NCBI RefSeq assembly: GCF_026427715.1
Contig: NZ_CP107558.1
Location: 2,579,001-2,643,000 of the forward strand
Length of the DNA: 64,000 nucleotides
Reading direction: 5' to 3'
Origin: Methylocystis sp. MJC1
GTDB taxonomy: Bacteria; Pseudomonadota; Alphaproteobacteria; Rhizobiales; Beijerinckiaceae
Position 1 is the first letter of the stretch; every line of letters starts with the position of its first letter. Below the pieces are notes generated by a model. It ran no database searches. It was not told the DNA's origin and saw only the letters and a list, made by a program, of their open reading frames with translations. Position numbers and translations under genes: made by a program. Shown here one piece after another: positions 1 to 9,020 of the stretch.

Positions 1-2230
1 AAGACAGTTCGCGCGTCGTTTCTTGTATTTTCACCAGCGCCGTGCGCTGCGCACGCAGGTCTTCGAGCAAAGCTGCGATTTTCTCTCCAGCCCCCGCTAT
101 TTCTTCCGGGGCGCCGCAATGTGAATTTGCCAAAACCAGCGCCGCATAAGCACGCGCGGCGGTTTCAACCGCCGCTTTCGCCACGCCAAGACGCCGCGTC
201 GCCTCGTCATGCAAGGCGCGCGTCGCCGCTTCATCGGCTGACGTTTGCGAAATGGCCTTATTGGTTCGCGCCAGCGCCTGACGCGCGGCGTCTCGCTTGG
301 CGCGCAGAGCGTCCACGAGTTCGCGAGCAGCGTCCTGCGAATGTGCGAATGGATGCTCCTTCGCCCCGCAGACGGGGCAAGGCGCGCCTTCGTCCAAGGA
401 GGTGCGCAGCCTCAGCGCATGCTGACCGGCGGCGGCGTCCGCCAATTCGCCGAGCCGTTCCGCCTCCGCGTTCTGCGCGGCCTCGATATCGCGCGCCGCC
501 TGCAAATTCTCCAACTGTTCGACAAGCACGCCGTGCGCCGCGCCAAGACGAGCAATGTCCCTCGTCGCGTTTTCGACTACCGCCATCGCCTCGGCGTGGT
601 CGCTGGCGCAACGCGCCATCGAAACCAACGCCTCTTGTGCGCCGGACAATGCGTCCGCGCGCCTTTGCGCCGCAGGGGCGTCGAGGGCCTGAAGCGCCGC
701 TTCTCTTTCGCGCGTCTGCTCCAGCAATGAGTCGAGCTGCTCGCGATCCGCTTTGTCGGCAGTGTCGCAGGCCGCTCGCATATCGTCGGCGCGTTTCAGC
801 TCTTTCGCGGCGTCTTGCAACGCCCGTTGCGTCTCGACCTTTTCTTTCGATAGAAGCGAGCGTTTGGCGAGCCAGTCCTCGACCTCCGCCCATCGTTCGC
901 TCAATGGCCGCGCCGGCGCGAGCGCTTTCAACCGCTCACGCGCCGTCTCGCTGTCAGCGGCTGCCGCTTGTTCGTCCGCCTGCGCCTTGACGAGGGCCTC
1001 TTGCTTATCGGCGAAACGGCGCGTTGCAGCCGTTTCCAGATCGCGCGCCTTCTCGGCTTCGCGTTGCTGCGCCGCGATTCTCGCGTCGAGGGCGCTTGCC
1101 TCCTGCCAGAGCGGTTCGAATTGCTCGATCTCGCGCCGCGCGGCGTCCAGCGCCTCCATCGCCGCGCGTTCCTGCGTCCTTGCGTCCGCCAATACGGCGT
1201 CCGCTTTTTGCGCCTGCTCCTGCGCGAGCAACGCAGACCCCTGCTTTTCCCCCAGCAATTCTTCCGCTTTGCGAAGCTCCTCTCGCGGCGCGCGCAAGGG
1301 TTCGGCGCGGGCGAGGCTCGCGAGCGTTTGTCGTTGATGCGAGAGCGCCGCGAGAGCCTCGTTTGCGGCGTCGCGCGCGCCTTCCGCCTCGGCGAGCTTC
1401 TGCAGCGCCTGCGTGCGCGCATCGATGCGGCGCAATGCGTCGAGCGTCTCCTTATGCTCAGCCGCGAGGACCGAACGCTGCGCGCCGATCTCTTCGCTCT
1501 GCGCGATGATCGCCGCGCGTTCTTCCTCCGGCATGACGCCGATGAGCGCGCGCTGCTGCTCCAGAGCTTTCACGGCGCGCGCGGCCTCGTCCCAACGCTC
1601 ATAAGCGCGTTTCGACAGCCGGCCGTAGATTTCGGCGCCCGTTATTTTCTCGAGAAGGTCGGCGCGCTCCTTGGCGTCGGCGCGCAGAAAGGCGTCGAAA
1701 TCGCCCTGCGCCAAAAGCGCCGTTCGCCGGAACTGCTCGAAGGTAAGATCGGTCAATTCGACAATGCGGCGATTGACAGGCTCGACGCCGGATTCCAGCG
1801 TCTCGATCTTTTCGCCATTCTCGTCGATGCGCCAGAGACTGCGGCCGCGATTTTGCAACTTCCCAGCGACCCTGCCGCGCGCGCGCATGAGATCGCAGCG
1901 CGCCCGGTAGCGCCTGCCGTCGCGCGCAACGAAGTCAGCTTCCGCGAAACCGCGCCCTGCCCCGCGCCGCAGGATCGCGCGCGGATCTCCGGAGCTGAGC
2001 GTCTCGCCGGAGGGGTCGGGCGCGCCCTCCGCGCCGCCCGACGCCGCGACGCGCGGAAATCTGTCGTAGAGCGCCAGACACAGCGCGTCGAGGATCGTCG
2101 ATTTTCCCGCGCCCGTTTCTCCGGTGATGGCGAAAAGCCCGGCCGAGCGCAAAGGCTCGCTCTCGAACTCGATTGCGAAGGCTTCCGCGAGACTTGCAAG
2201 ATTTTCACCGCGAATCGCGAGGATGCGCAT
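1..2230 (-). CDS. sbcC: SbcC, SMC-like exonuclease ATPase subunit (3' part beyond window)
   Basis: About 743 codons of the N-terminal part are present; the gene continues past the left edge. The start ATG (2228-2230) overlaps the sbcD stop by one base (TAATG), so the two are translationally coupled. The N-terminus carries a Walker A motif (FAITGETGAGKST, about residues 35-47). A long Glu/Ala/Arg-rich coiled coil follows, then a zinc-hook CPVC motif (bases about 360-380 on the plus strand) and the start of the returning coiled coil. With SbcD, SbcC forms the bacterial Mre11-Rad50-like nuclease that opens hairpins and protein-blocked DNA ends. The C-terminal Walker B/signature half lies outside the window. 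Identification is firm from the ATPase motif, hook and partner gene. Confidence 0.93.
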   Translation of the reverse strand, partial: MRILAIRGENLASLAEAFAIEFESEPLRSAGLFAITGETGAGKSTILDALCLALYDRFPRVAASGGAEGAPDPSGETLSSGDPRAILRRGAGRGFAEADFVARDGRRYRARCDLMRARGRVAGKLQNRGRSLWRIDENGEKIETLESGVEPVNRRIVELTDLTFEQFRRTALLAQGDFDAFLRADAKERADLLEKITGAEIYGRLSKRAYERWDEAARAVKALEQQRALIGVMPEEERAAIIAQSEEIGAQRSVLAAEHKETLDALRRIDARTQALQKLAEAEGARDAANEALAALSHQRQTLASLARAEPLRAPREELRKAEELLGEKQGSALLAQEQAQKADAVLADARTQERAAMEALDAARREIEQFEPLWQEASALDARIAAQQREAEKARDLETAATRRFADKQEALVKAQADEQAAAADSETARERLKALAPARPLSERWAEVEDWLAKRSLLSKEKVETQRALQDAAKELKRADDMRAACDTADKADREQLDSLLEQTREREAALQALDAPAAQRRADALSGAQEALVSMARCASDHAEAMAVVENATRDIARLGAAHGVLVEQLENLQAARDIEAAQNAEAERLGELADAAAGQHALRLRTSLDEGAPCPVCGAKEHPFAHSQDAARELVDALRAKRDAARQALARTNKAISQTSADEAATRALHDEATRRLGVAKAAVETAARAYAALVLANSHCGAPEEIAGAGEKIAALLEDLRAQRTALVKIQETTRELS

Positions 2231-3450
2231 TACGCTTCCTCGGCAAGCTGGTCGAAGCAGCGCAGATGTTCATCCGACGGCGCGACGCCATGCGTCGCTT
2301 CGAAGGCCTCGCGGAAGAGGTCGCGCGGCTGGCGTTCGGCCAACCGTAGCGGCGCAAGCTGAGGCGCCTCGATCCTTTGCGGCCGCTCGACGGCGAGCGA
2401 GACGAGCCGGACGGGGAATTTCTCGCAGACAGCGTCGATCTCGGCTTTGAGCCCGACCGAAGGGCCGTTGACCCTGACCGCAAGATGCACAAACGGCCGC
2501 GCCTCGTCTGGGGTTTGCGGATCGAGCGCGAGAGAAGCGAGCGCGCCTTCAATTTCGCTCACGGCCAGAGGGCCCTGCTGCGGCAGACGCAAATGCGCGA
2601 CGCTGCGCGTAAAGGCCAGCGGCTCGGCTGTCGCGGCGCCCGCCCCGCTGATTTCCACAAGCGTTACGCCATGCGCATAACCGATTTCGGATTTCGACAT
2701 CGGGATCAACGCGCCGGAATAGCGGATCGTCTCGCGGCCGACCTTCTGCGGCTTGTGCAAATGGCCGAGCGCGACATAAGCGGCGTCGGGGGGAAATATG
2801 TCGGGCGGCGCGGCGTGCTCGCCGCCGATCAGAATGCGCCGCTCGGCGCCCTCGGATTCGAGCCCGCCCGCGACATGGAGATGCCCCGTGAGAACCAGTG
2901 GCGCAGCGCCGATCTTTGCCCGCGCGGCGTCGACGGCCTCGCGGTAGAGCGCCCGCACGCCCCAAACGACGGGAGACCCCGTCACATCCGCCCCGGCAAT
3001 CGGCAGATCGGCGGCGCGGGGATAGGGTAGCGCCAAAAGATAAGCGCCGACCGCACCCGAGGCGTCCCGGATCGGCAGAAGATGCGCCGATAGGTCGAGC
3101 GCGCCCTCTCGCCGCGCGATAACGCCCACCGAATGCACCCCGGCGATCTCGAACAGTGCTCTCGGCGCCTCCAGCCTGCCGGCGGGATCATGATTGCCGG
3201 CAAGAAGCGCGATGGTCGCGTGCGGACAGGCGGCGCGCAGGTCGCGCAGCGTGTCATAGAGGAGCCGCTGCGCCTCGGCGGACGGGTTGAGACTGTCGAA
3301 AATATCGCCCGCGACGATCACCGCGTCGACGACGCGGACGCGCGCCGTCTCGACGAGCTGCGCAAGCGCGGCGCGATGCTCGGGCTCTCGCGACCAGCCT
3401 TGCAGGGCGGCGCCAAGGTGCCAATCGGCGGTATGCAGAAGTCGAATCAC
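2230..3450 (-). CDS. sbcD: SbcD, Mre11-like DNA exonuclease subunit
   Basis: This is a metallophosphoesterase of about 406 residues. All phosphoesterase motifs are visible: LHTADWHLG near the N-terminus, VAGDIFDS, GNHDPAG, then TGHLH and GHLHKP, which supply the metal-binding Asp/His/Asn residues. The open frame extends further upstream, but the family begins a few residues before LHTADWH, so the GTG at 3448-3450 is preferred. It is the manganese-dependent nuclease partner of SbcC, encoded immediately downstream with a one-base overlap. Size and motif order match the family. Confidence 0.93.
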   Translation of the reverse strand: MIRLLHTADWHLGAALQGWSREPEHRAALAQLVETARVRVVDAVIVAGDIFDSLNPSAEAQRLLYDTLRDLRAACPHATIALLAGNHDPAGRLEAPRALFEIAGVHSVGVIARREGALDLSAHLLPIRDASGAVGAYLLALPYPRAADLPIAGADVTGSPVVWGVRALYREAVDAARAKIGAAPLVLTGHLHVAGGLESEGAERRILIGGEHAAPPDIFPPDAAYVALGHLHKPQKVGRETIRYSGALIPMSKSEIGYAHGVTLVEISGAGAATAEPLAFTRSVAHLRLPQQGPLAVSEIEGALASLALDPQTPDEARPFVHLAVRVNGPSVGLKAEIDAVCEKFPVRLVSLAVERPQRIEAPQLAPLRLAERQPRDLFREAFEATHGVAPSDEHLRCFDQLAEEA

Positions 3451-3538
3451 AGCGACGATAGTAAGCAGCAAGCGGCGGACCCGAGGCAAGCGATACGCAA
3501 CTTGCCTGCCCGGGCCCGCCGCCCAGCCCCCCAACTCG

Positions 3539-5053
3539 TCAAACCGCGTTACGATACGCCTGACGCGAAAAGACGGTGAGGAACACGATCCAGAGATCGA
3601 AGGGCAGCGACCAATTATCGATGTAATAAAGGTCGTGCTCGATTCTCTGTCGGATCTTCTCCGGCGAGTCGATTTCGCCGCGCAGGCCGTTGACTTGCGC
3701 CCAGCCGGTCATGCCCGGTTTGACATTGTGACGACGCGCATAAAGCGCGATGCGCCGCTCGAAGAGTTGATCATGCGCCAAAGCATGGGGGCGCGGTCCG
3801 ACGAGCGACATCTCGCCGCGCAGGACGTTGAGGAGCTGCGGCAGCTCGTCGATATTGTAGCGGCGCAGAATGCGCCCGATGCGGGTCACGCGCGGATCGT
3901 TCGCCGTGGCCTGCTTCACGTCGCGCCCGTCCTCCATCGTCGTCATCGTGCGGAGTTTCACGATACGGAATGTCTCGCGATTGAAGCCGTACCGGCGCTG
4001 ATAGAAGAGCGCCGGCCCCTTGCTTTCGAGCCGGATTGCGAACGCGCAGAGAAGCAGCACAGGCAACAGCGCGGTGAGCGCGAGCGCCGAAACGACGATG
4101 TCGAAAGCCCGCTTGGCCGCCACCTCGAAGAGATTGAGCGGATCGCCCGAGAGGCTCAGGCTCGAAATCGCGCCGACCTTGTCGATATGCGCATTTGCGA
4201 AACGATCGAGCACGCGCTCGGGACCGAGATGGATGCGGGCGGGCACGCGTAGGAAGGCCGTCACGCATTTGTCGATCACATCCGTGCGCGACCAAGGCGA
4301 GAGGATGAAAACATCGTCGGGCCGAAGCATGCGCGCCGAGGCCGCCGCAAGCGTGAGGTCGTCGTCGAACGTATGCTCGGTCTCGCGCAGCACGACCGCA
4401 GCGACAACCGTCATTCCGCAGGTCCAGGGCTTGTAGCGATAGGTAAAGGCCTCGATGTCTTTCTCGAAACCGACGAGAAACAGACGCCGCGCGGATACGC
4501 CGCCCGAGGCCGCGCTCGCCCGCACAAACCGGCTAAGCGTCGCCCGCGTCGCGAAAAGCGCGACGAAACCCAGGCTTGACGTCAGCACAAAGCCGGCCCG
4601 CGACGTCTCTCCTGTGGCGTCAGACAGAAATCCGATGGCGAGCGCGAGGAGGCTGACGACGCTCCACAGGCTGAAGCAGCGCCACGCATGGCCGCGAAGC
4701 AGGAGGTAGTTCGCGAAAGAATATTCGTCGCGGACGACGTTCCCGAGCAGGAAAATCGTCGCGGCGACCAGACTCAGCTCGAGATTGACGGCGGTGAGAG
4801 CGCCATAGGCGAATTGGGCGGCGACCGAAATCAGTACGAGCGCCAGAAAATCCAGAGAGGCGGCAAGGAGCGAAAACGAGGCCCTCACAAAGGCCGTGCT
4901 TTGTCGGGGGGCCCAATAGGCCGCGCCGCGATTCGTCCCCGAGAGAAGCCGCGGCCGGGCCTTGTGGGCCCGCGTTTCAAACTGCGACGGCCTTTTCAGG
5001 AAATCAGCCTGGTGAGACAATGGATCGGCCCCCGATCGGCTCGCCTGCCCCAA
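3539..5053 (-). CDS. Polyprenyl-phosphate sugar-1-phosphate transferase (exopolysaccharide initiation)
   Basis: The protein has about 504 residues. The N-terminal half holds roughly four hydrophobic segments (about residues 60-190) followed by a degenerate nucleotide-binding-like region. The C-terminal 200 residues form the bacterial sugar transferase domain: KRAFDIVVSALAL membrane helix, LFYQRRYGFN, KLRTM, DELPQLLNVLRGEMSLVGPRP and KPGMTGWAQVNG. Such enzymes move glucose-1-P or galactose-1-P from a UDP-sugar to undecaprenyl phosphate as the first step of capsule or exopolysaccharide assembly. No other polysaccharide genes flank it, so the polymer is unknown. The start is uncertain: the frame opens with TTG at 5053, without a clear ribosome site. 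Confidence 0.87.
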   Translation of the reverse strand: MGQASRSGADPLSHQADFLKRPSQFETRAHKARPRLLSGTNRGAAYWAPRQSTAFVRASFSLLAASLDFLALVLISVAAQFAYGALTAVNLELSLVAATIFLLGNVVRDEYSFANYLLLRGHAWRCFSLWSVVSLLALAIGFLSDATGETSRAGFVLTSSLGFVALFATRATLSRFVRASAASGGVSARRLFLVGFEKDIEAFTYRYKPWTCGMTVVAAVVLRETEHTFDDDLTLAAASARMLRPDDVFILSPWSRTDVIDKCVTAFLRVPARIHLGPERVLDRFANAHIDKVGAISSLSLSGDPLNLFEVAAKRAFDIVVSALALTALLPVLLLCAFAIRLESKGPALFYQRRYGFNRETFRIVKLRTMTTMEDGRDVKQATANDPRVTRIGRILRRYNIDELPQLLNVLRGEMSLVGPRPHALAHDQLFERRIALYARRHNVKPGMTGWAQVNGLRGEIDSPEKIRQRIEHDLYYIDNWSLPFDLWIVFLTVFSRQAYRNAV

Positions 5054-5360
5054 AACGGAACAAATGCGAGGCTATTGCCGAATAGGAGCAAGTAACGCGC
5101 CCTGGCTTCCGCCGGGATCTGCCCGCCAATTATCGGGCGCGAAAAAACACTGCCTCGCGCAGAAATTAACTATTTGAAATGGGCATATTTCTGCTCGCCC
5201 TATACTTCCTGGCTGCCCCCAACGGGCGGCGCCATTCCGCTGCACAAGGCGCCTTCACAAGCCCGTCATCCTCCCTGTAACATATAGAGAGTCGCAAAAG
5301 GCCGGTGTGGACCTTGGCGCGGTCCATCGGGCCCTTCTCGAAAACGAGAGGCTTGGCAAG

Positions 5361-5933
5361 GTGACCGCTCACTTCAGACACCAATATGTCTCGCCGCAAG
5401 CTTGTCCGGCGCTGGTGCTCAATGCCGACTATCGGCCGCTGAGCTACTATCCCCTTTCGCTATGGGGCTGGCAGGACGCCATCAAGGCGGTCGTCCTGGA
5501 TCGGGTCAATATCGTCTCGGAATATGACAAGACCGTCAAAAGCCCGAGCTTCGAGATGCGCCTGCCTTCGGTGGTCTCGCTCAAGGAATATGTGCGGCCA
5601 GCGCGTCAGCCGGCCTTTACGCGATTCAACGTCTTCCTGCGCGACCGCTTCACCTGCCAATATTGCGGGGCGCATGACGAGCTGACCTTCGACCATGTGA
5701 TCCCGCGCTCCAAGGGCGGCGCGACCACCTGGGAAAATGTCGTCGCGGCCTGCTCGCCCTGCAATCTGCGCAAGGGCGACCGGCTGCCGCTCGAGGCGCA
5801 TATGACGCCGGCGCAGACGCCCTACCAACCGTCGGTCGTCGACCTGCATCGCAACGGCCGCCGCTTTCCGCCCAACTATCTGCATGAGAGCTGGATGGAT
5901 TATCTTTACTGGGATTCGGTGCTCGAGCCGTAA
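5361..5933 (+). CDS. HNH endonuclease family protein
   Basis: About 190 residues. A zinc-binding HNH fold is visible: CQYCG, then LTFDHVIPRSKGG, then ENVVAACSPCNLRKGD, giving two CxxC pairs and the catalytic DH. The N-terminal NADYRPLSYYPLSLW block is typical of a family found once per genome in many alphaproteobacteria, whose biological role is not established. The frame is open from GTG 5307; GTG 5361 is preferred because the family begins close to the ACPALVLNADYRPLS segment. There is no methylase or other restriction partner nearby. Confidence 0.85.
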   Translation: MTAHFRHQYVSPQACPALVLNADYRPLSYYPLSLWGWQDAIKAVVLDRVNIVSEYDKTVKSPSFEMRLPSVVSLKEYVRPARQPAFTRFNVFLRDRFTCQYCGAHDELTFDHVIPRSKGGATTWENVVAACSPCNLRKGDRLPLEAHMTPAQTPYQPSVVDLHRNGRRFPPNYLHESWMDYLYWDSVLEP

Positions 5934-5953
5934 GGCCGAGCGAAAGAGACGAT

Positions 5954-6460
5954 ATGCGCTTAGTGGTCATGGCTTTCGGCTTCGTCATCGCTGTTGGCGT
6001 TGGCGCTTTATTTCTCCTGATTTCCGCTTTCTTCGATCCCGTGACACGCGAGGCAGGCCTCGCCTCCGTCACTGCCGGGCTTTTTGCCGTGCTGGATGAA
6101 GCTTTCGGCGAGGGCGATCCCGGACAGGCCTTCGCCACGCTGGGTTTTGTCATATGGGCCGTCGTCGTCGCGGTCTGCTGCGCGCCGCTCGCGGTGGCGG
6201 CGCTTGTCGGTGAGGCTGCAGGCGCGCGATCCATCGTCTGGTATTCGGGCGTCAGCGGCGTCCTCGCGGGCGCCTCGCCCTGGATCGCGCGCGCGTCAAA
6301 AGGGCTGGAGCGCGCGCATAAGGTCAGCGAGGCGGAAGCGCGGCTCGCGCTTTTATTCTTCCTTACCGGCGCTCTGACCGGCGCGATTTATTGGCTGATC
6401 GCCGCGCCGGCGCGCAAGGAAGCGGCGCCCGCGCCGGCAAGCGACGGGCGCGGAGTTTAG
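5954..6460 (+). CDS. Hypothetical inner membrane protein, 168 aa
   Basis: I do not recognise the family. There are three to four hydrophobic segments: about residues 4-26 (may act as a signal anchor), 62-84, an Ala/Gly-rich stretch near 95-110, and about 132-150. The tail is short, Ala/Pro-rich and probably cytoplasmic. It lies 20 bases after the HNH gene and may be co-transcribed with it. The ATG follows a GAAAGAGACG stretch that can act as a ribosome site. No catalytic motif is seen. Confidence 0.7.
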   Translation: MRLVVMAFGFVIAVGVGALFLLISAFFDPVTREAGLASVTAGLFAVLDEAFGEGDPGQAFATLGFVIWAVVVAVCCAPLAVAALVGEAAGARSIVWYSGVSGVLAGASPWIARASKGLERAHKVSEAEARLALLFFLTGALTGAIYWLIAAPARKEAAPAPASDGRGV

Positions 6461-6543
6461 AGCGAATTCCACAAGAGCCGACACCTTAGGCGCCTGGAAT
6501 TTGCTCCAGCTTTATTGAATTCGATTTCTTATCGCTCGACCGC

Positions 6544-7155
6544 TCAGGTCGGGCGGAAAGCGCGCGAACTGCGATCGCGTTGCTTCTTTTCCTCTGTGTA
6601 GCGCCAATACAGAAAAGCTGCGCCGAAGATAAACACGCCCGAGAGCAGCGCCGTCGCGTAGAATTGCAACGGTCCGCCCACGTTGATCGCAAAACGCGTC
6701 GTGCGCTTCGTTCCGGAGTTTTCCGTCACGGTAATCAGCGCAGCATAGGCGCCGCTCTCTTCGAACACATGCTCCACCGGCACGGCGCCGCCCGGGTAAA
6801 GACGCGGCGCAACATAAGCCACGGTGAAAGGCGTCGGATCTTCCTCTAGGGAGATCGGCCCATTTTTCTCCCGTACGATCCGCACCTCGATCGGCAACTG
6901 GCGCAGGCGCTCGGCGATGAGATCGACCGTGAGGATGATTCGGCCTGTCGACGGAAAATCGCCGCAGAAGCGATCGCGGGAGCGGTCGGGCATATAGGAG
7001 ACAACGCCGATGAGATCGGGGCCGATTGAAATTTCGCATTGGTCGCGAATGGTTGAGGCCTTATCCATGCTGATGGCGTGTGCGGCGGCGGGCGCGAAAA
7101 GCGCGACGATGACGACGCCGCGAAGCAGACGCGCCAATGATCTGAGCGATGACAT
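6544..7155 (-). CDS. Hypothetical exported protein with C-terminal membrane anchor, 203 aa
   Basis: The N-terminus is a clear Sec signal peptide (LARLLRGVVIVALFAPAAAHA, cleavage near residue 27). A predicted beta-rich periplasmic region of about 130 residues follows, with two cysteines (in RDQCEIS and DRFCGDF). A transmembrane helix at about residues 165-187 (YATALLSGVFIFGAAFLYW) and a short basic cytoplasmic tail end the protein. This signal-beta domain-anchor topology suggests a membrane-tethered Ig-like or copper-chaperone-like fold, but no family motif is recognised. A GGAAG ribosome site precedes the ATG. It is divergent from the gene at 7287. Confidence 0.65.
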   Translation of the reverse strand: MSSLRSLARLLRGVVIVALFAPAAAHAISMDKASTIRDQCEISIGPDLIGVVSYMPDRSRDRFCGDFPSTGRIILTVDLIAERLRQLPIEVRIVREKNGPISLEEDPTPFTVAYVAPRLYPGGAVPVEHVFEESGAYAALITVTENSGTKRTTRFAINVGGPLQFYATALLSGVFIFGAAFLYWRYTEEKKQRDRSSRAFRPT

Positions 7156-7286
7156 GATCTTCCTCTCCGATTAGGCCCGGCCGGCGTCGTCGCGATCACG
7201 GACAAGCACGCTGGAATCCCTTGTTTTTCTCGCATTTGCAAGGGGTCAGGATTGACGCCCCCGGCAGGAAGTGCTCTTAACCGCCC

Positions 7287-8546
7287 ATGGCTGATTACTA
7301 TTCGTTGATCTCCCGCGCCATTGCCGCCCTTCCCCAGCAGACAGCCGATGCGAGACAGGCTGTCTATGAACGGGCGCGCAAGGCGCTGTTCAATCAATTG
7401 AGAAGCATTCAGCCGTCGGTTGCGGAGGCCGATATCTCAGCCGAAGGCCGCGCGCTCGAAGAAGCCATCGCGCGCCTCGAACAAGAGATCGCGGCCAAGA
7501 GCGCGGCGCAGCCGCCCGCGAAGCCATCTCCCGCAAAAACAACGCAGCCGAGCGCGGCGGCTCCCGCGAAGCCGGAGGCGCCGAAGCAGCAGCCTGCGGC
7601 GGAGCGCCAGCAGGCGCCCGAACCGACAAAGCCCCCGGCGCCGCCGGAACCGCCCCCGGCCGAACGCAGCGTCGAAGAGGCTTGGCGCGACACGCTCGCC
7701 GCCTCCGAGACGGAAACCCCGCCGCGCGAGGCGCAGCGCCCCGCCGCGCCGCTGCCATTGCCGCCGCGCGCGCAACGGCCGACTCAACGCATATGGGCGC
7801 TTGCGGGCGTGCTGGCGGCGCTGATCGCCGTCGTTGGCGGCCTCGCCTGGTATCTGCGCGAACGGCCAGAAGATCTCGCGAAGCTGCAGCCGGCCGAAAC
7901 ATCGACCTCCGAGGCGGCCGAGTCCGGTAAATTCGACGGACGCGTCGCTGGCGGCGCATCTGCGCCCGCGCCTGTTTCAGGAAAGCGCTCGGTCGTCGTG
8001 CCGGTGGCGCAAAAGGCGGAATTGTGGGTCGCCACCTTGCAGGCGCCCGACAAGGTCGACCGCATCTATAACGGCACGGTCGTTTGGCGCCTCGAGAATG
8101 TCGGCGGCGGCCCTGGAGAGCCGGTGAGCACGGCGATCCGAGGCGACCTGGACATCCCAGACGGCAAGATGAAGCTGACATTGCTGTTCCAGAAGAACAA
8201 CGACTCGGCGCTCTCGGCCTCCCACACGGTCAACGTCTCATTCAAGCCAGCGCCGGGGAGCCCGCTCGGCGGCGTGAAGGCGATCGGCCCGATCCAGATG
8301 CGCCGCGCTGACGCGCAGGCGGGGGAAAAGGTCTTCGGCATTCCTGTGCCGATCACCGAGAATAATTTCCTCATCGGCCTGATGCGCGGCGATCATGAAG
8401 CGCGCAACGTCCAGCTCTTGCGTTCGCTCGCCGTAATCGATCTGCCGTTGCAATTCGCCGATGGACGGCCCGCGACGATCAATATGGAAAAGGGCCCATC
8501 GGGAGACCGCGTCTTCGCGGACGCCATCGACTCCTGGACGAAGTAG
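7287..8546 (+). CDS. Hypothetical single-pass membrane protein with Pro/Ala-rich linker, 419 aa
   Basis: The N-terminal ~60 residues (MADYYSLISRAIAALPQQ onward) form a helical region of a type common in Hyphomicrobiales hypotheticals. A long Pro/Ala/Glu/Lys low-complexity linker follows (about residues 70-160). One transmembrane helix is at about 168-187 (IWALAGVLAALIAVVGGLAWYL). A probably periplasmic C-terminal domain of about 200 residues contains repeated VVVPVAQKAELW and SASHTVNVSFKP-type beta segments. The function is unknown. Base composition is typical of the window, and the dense codon use across 419 codons supports it as a real gene. Confidence 0.75.
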   Translation: MADYYSLISRAIAALPQQTADARQAVYERARKALFNQLRSIQPSVAEADISAEGRALEEAIARLEQEIAAKSAAQPPAKPSPAKTTQPSAAAPAKPEAPKQQPAAERQQAPEPTKPPAPPEPPPAERSVEEAWRDTLAASETETPPREAQRPAAPLPLPPRAQRPTQRIWALAGVLAALIAVVGGLAWYLRERPEDLAKLQPAETSTSEAAESGKFDGRVAGGASAPAPVSGKRSVVVPVAQKAELWVATLQAPDKVDRIYNGTVVWRLENVGGGPGEPVSTAIRGDLDIPDGKMKLTLLFQKNNDSALSASHTVNVSFKPAPGSPLGGVKAIGPIQMRRADAQAGEKVFGIPVPITENNFLIGLMRGDHEARNVQLLRSLAVIDLPLQFADGRPATINMEKGPSGDRVFADAIDSWTK

Positions 8547-8590
8547 ACTTACGCGTCCTAGCGTTTTCGCTTGAATAGCTCGCATTGGGG

Positions 8591-8723
8591 ATTGTCGTTC
8601 CCGGCGGGCTGAAAGCCCGACCAGGAATCGAGAGTCACAAATACGCTGGTTTTGCGCTGGATTCCCCATCCGTGCTACGCGCGTCGGGAATGACAGCGAA
8701 CCAATCGCGCGGGTTCCGTATCA
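8591..8723 (-). repeat. Dispersed palindromic repeat element, copy 1 (~130 bp)
   Basis: Read on the minus strand, the segment begins TGATACGGAACCCGCGCGAT. It contains a TGTCATTCCCGACGCGCG half and ends with a hairpin whose arms are CGGGCT / AGCCCG. A second copy in the opposite orientation lies at 27787-27917. The copies share the leading TGATACG block, the CGCGCGATTGG block, the GGGAATCCAG block and the terminal hairpin. Here the first three bases of the element supply the TGA stop of the 96-codon gene at 8721-9011. Confidence 0.8.
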
Positions 8724-9011
8724 GATGAAGACGAGGCGATAGACGAAGGAATTCGCGCCCTTCCGGCTCACCCAGTCGCATTCCGGCGGCGCCGCGCCTT
8801 GATGCTTCGCCGCGATGTCCCAGGGCCGTCCCATCAACGCCTGCTCTTCGCCATCCCAAACGATCCAACCGAAATCTGGGTCGCGCAAAATCCAGATATC
8901 TTTGTCGGCGCGTTTGAAGCGCGGAAGCCCGTCCTCGTCGGCTGGCGCGGGGAGGAAGCGATAGACAGCGCCGTCGGAAAGGCGGCGCATTTCAATCGCG
9001 CGCTCGGCCAT
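8721..9011 (-). CDS. Small hypothetical protein, 96 aa
   Basis: The ATG (9009-9011) has a strong AGGAG ribosome site four bases upstream, and the gene starts nine bases after the patatin-like gene stop, so the two probably form one transcript. The protein is soluble, acidic-to-neutral and aromatic-rich (several Trp and Tyr, including DKDIWILRDPDFGWIVWDG), with no signal peptide or membrane helix. I do not recognise the family. Its stop codon is contributed by a dispersed repeat, so the C-terminus could have been altered by that insertion. Confidence 0.65.
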   Translation of the reverse strand: MAERAIEMRRLSDGAVYRFLPAPADEDGLPRFKRADKDIWILRDPDFGWIVWDGEEQALMGRPWDIAAKHQGAAPPECDWVSRKGANSFVYRLVFI

Positions 9012-9020
9012 GGTTCTCCT

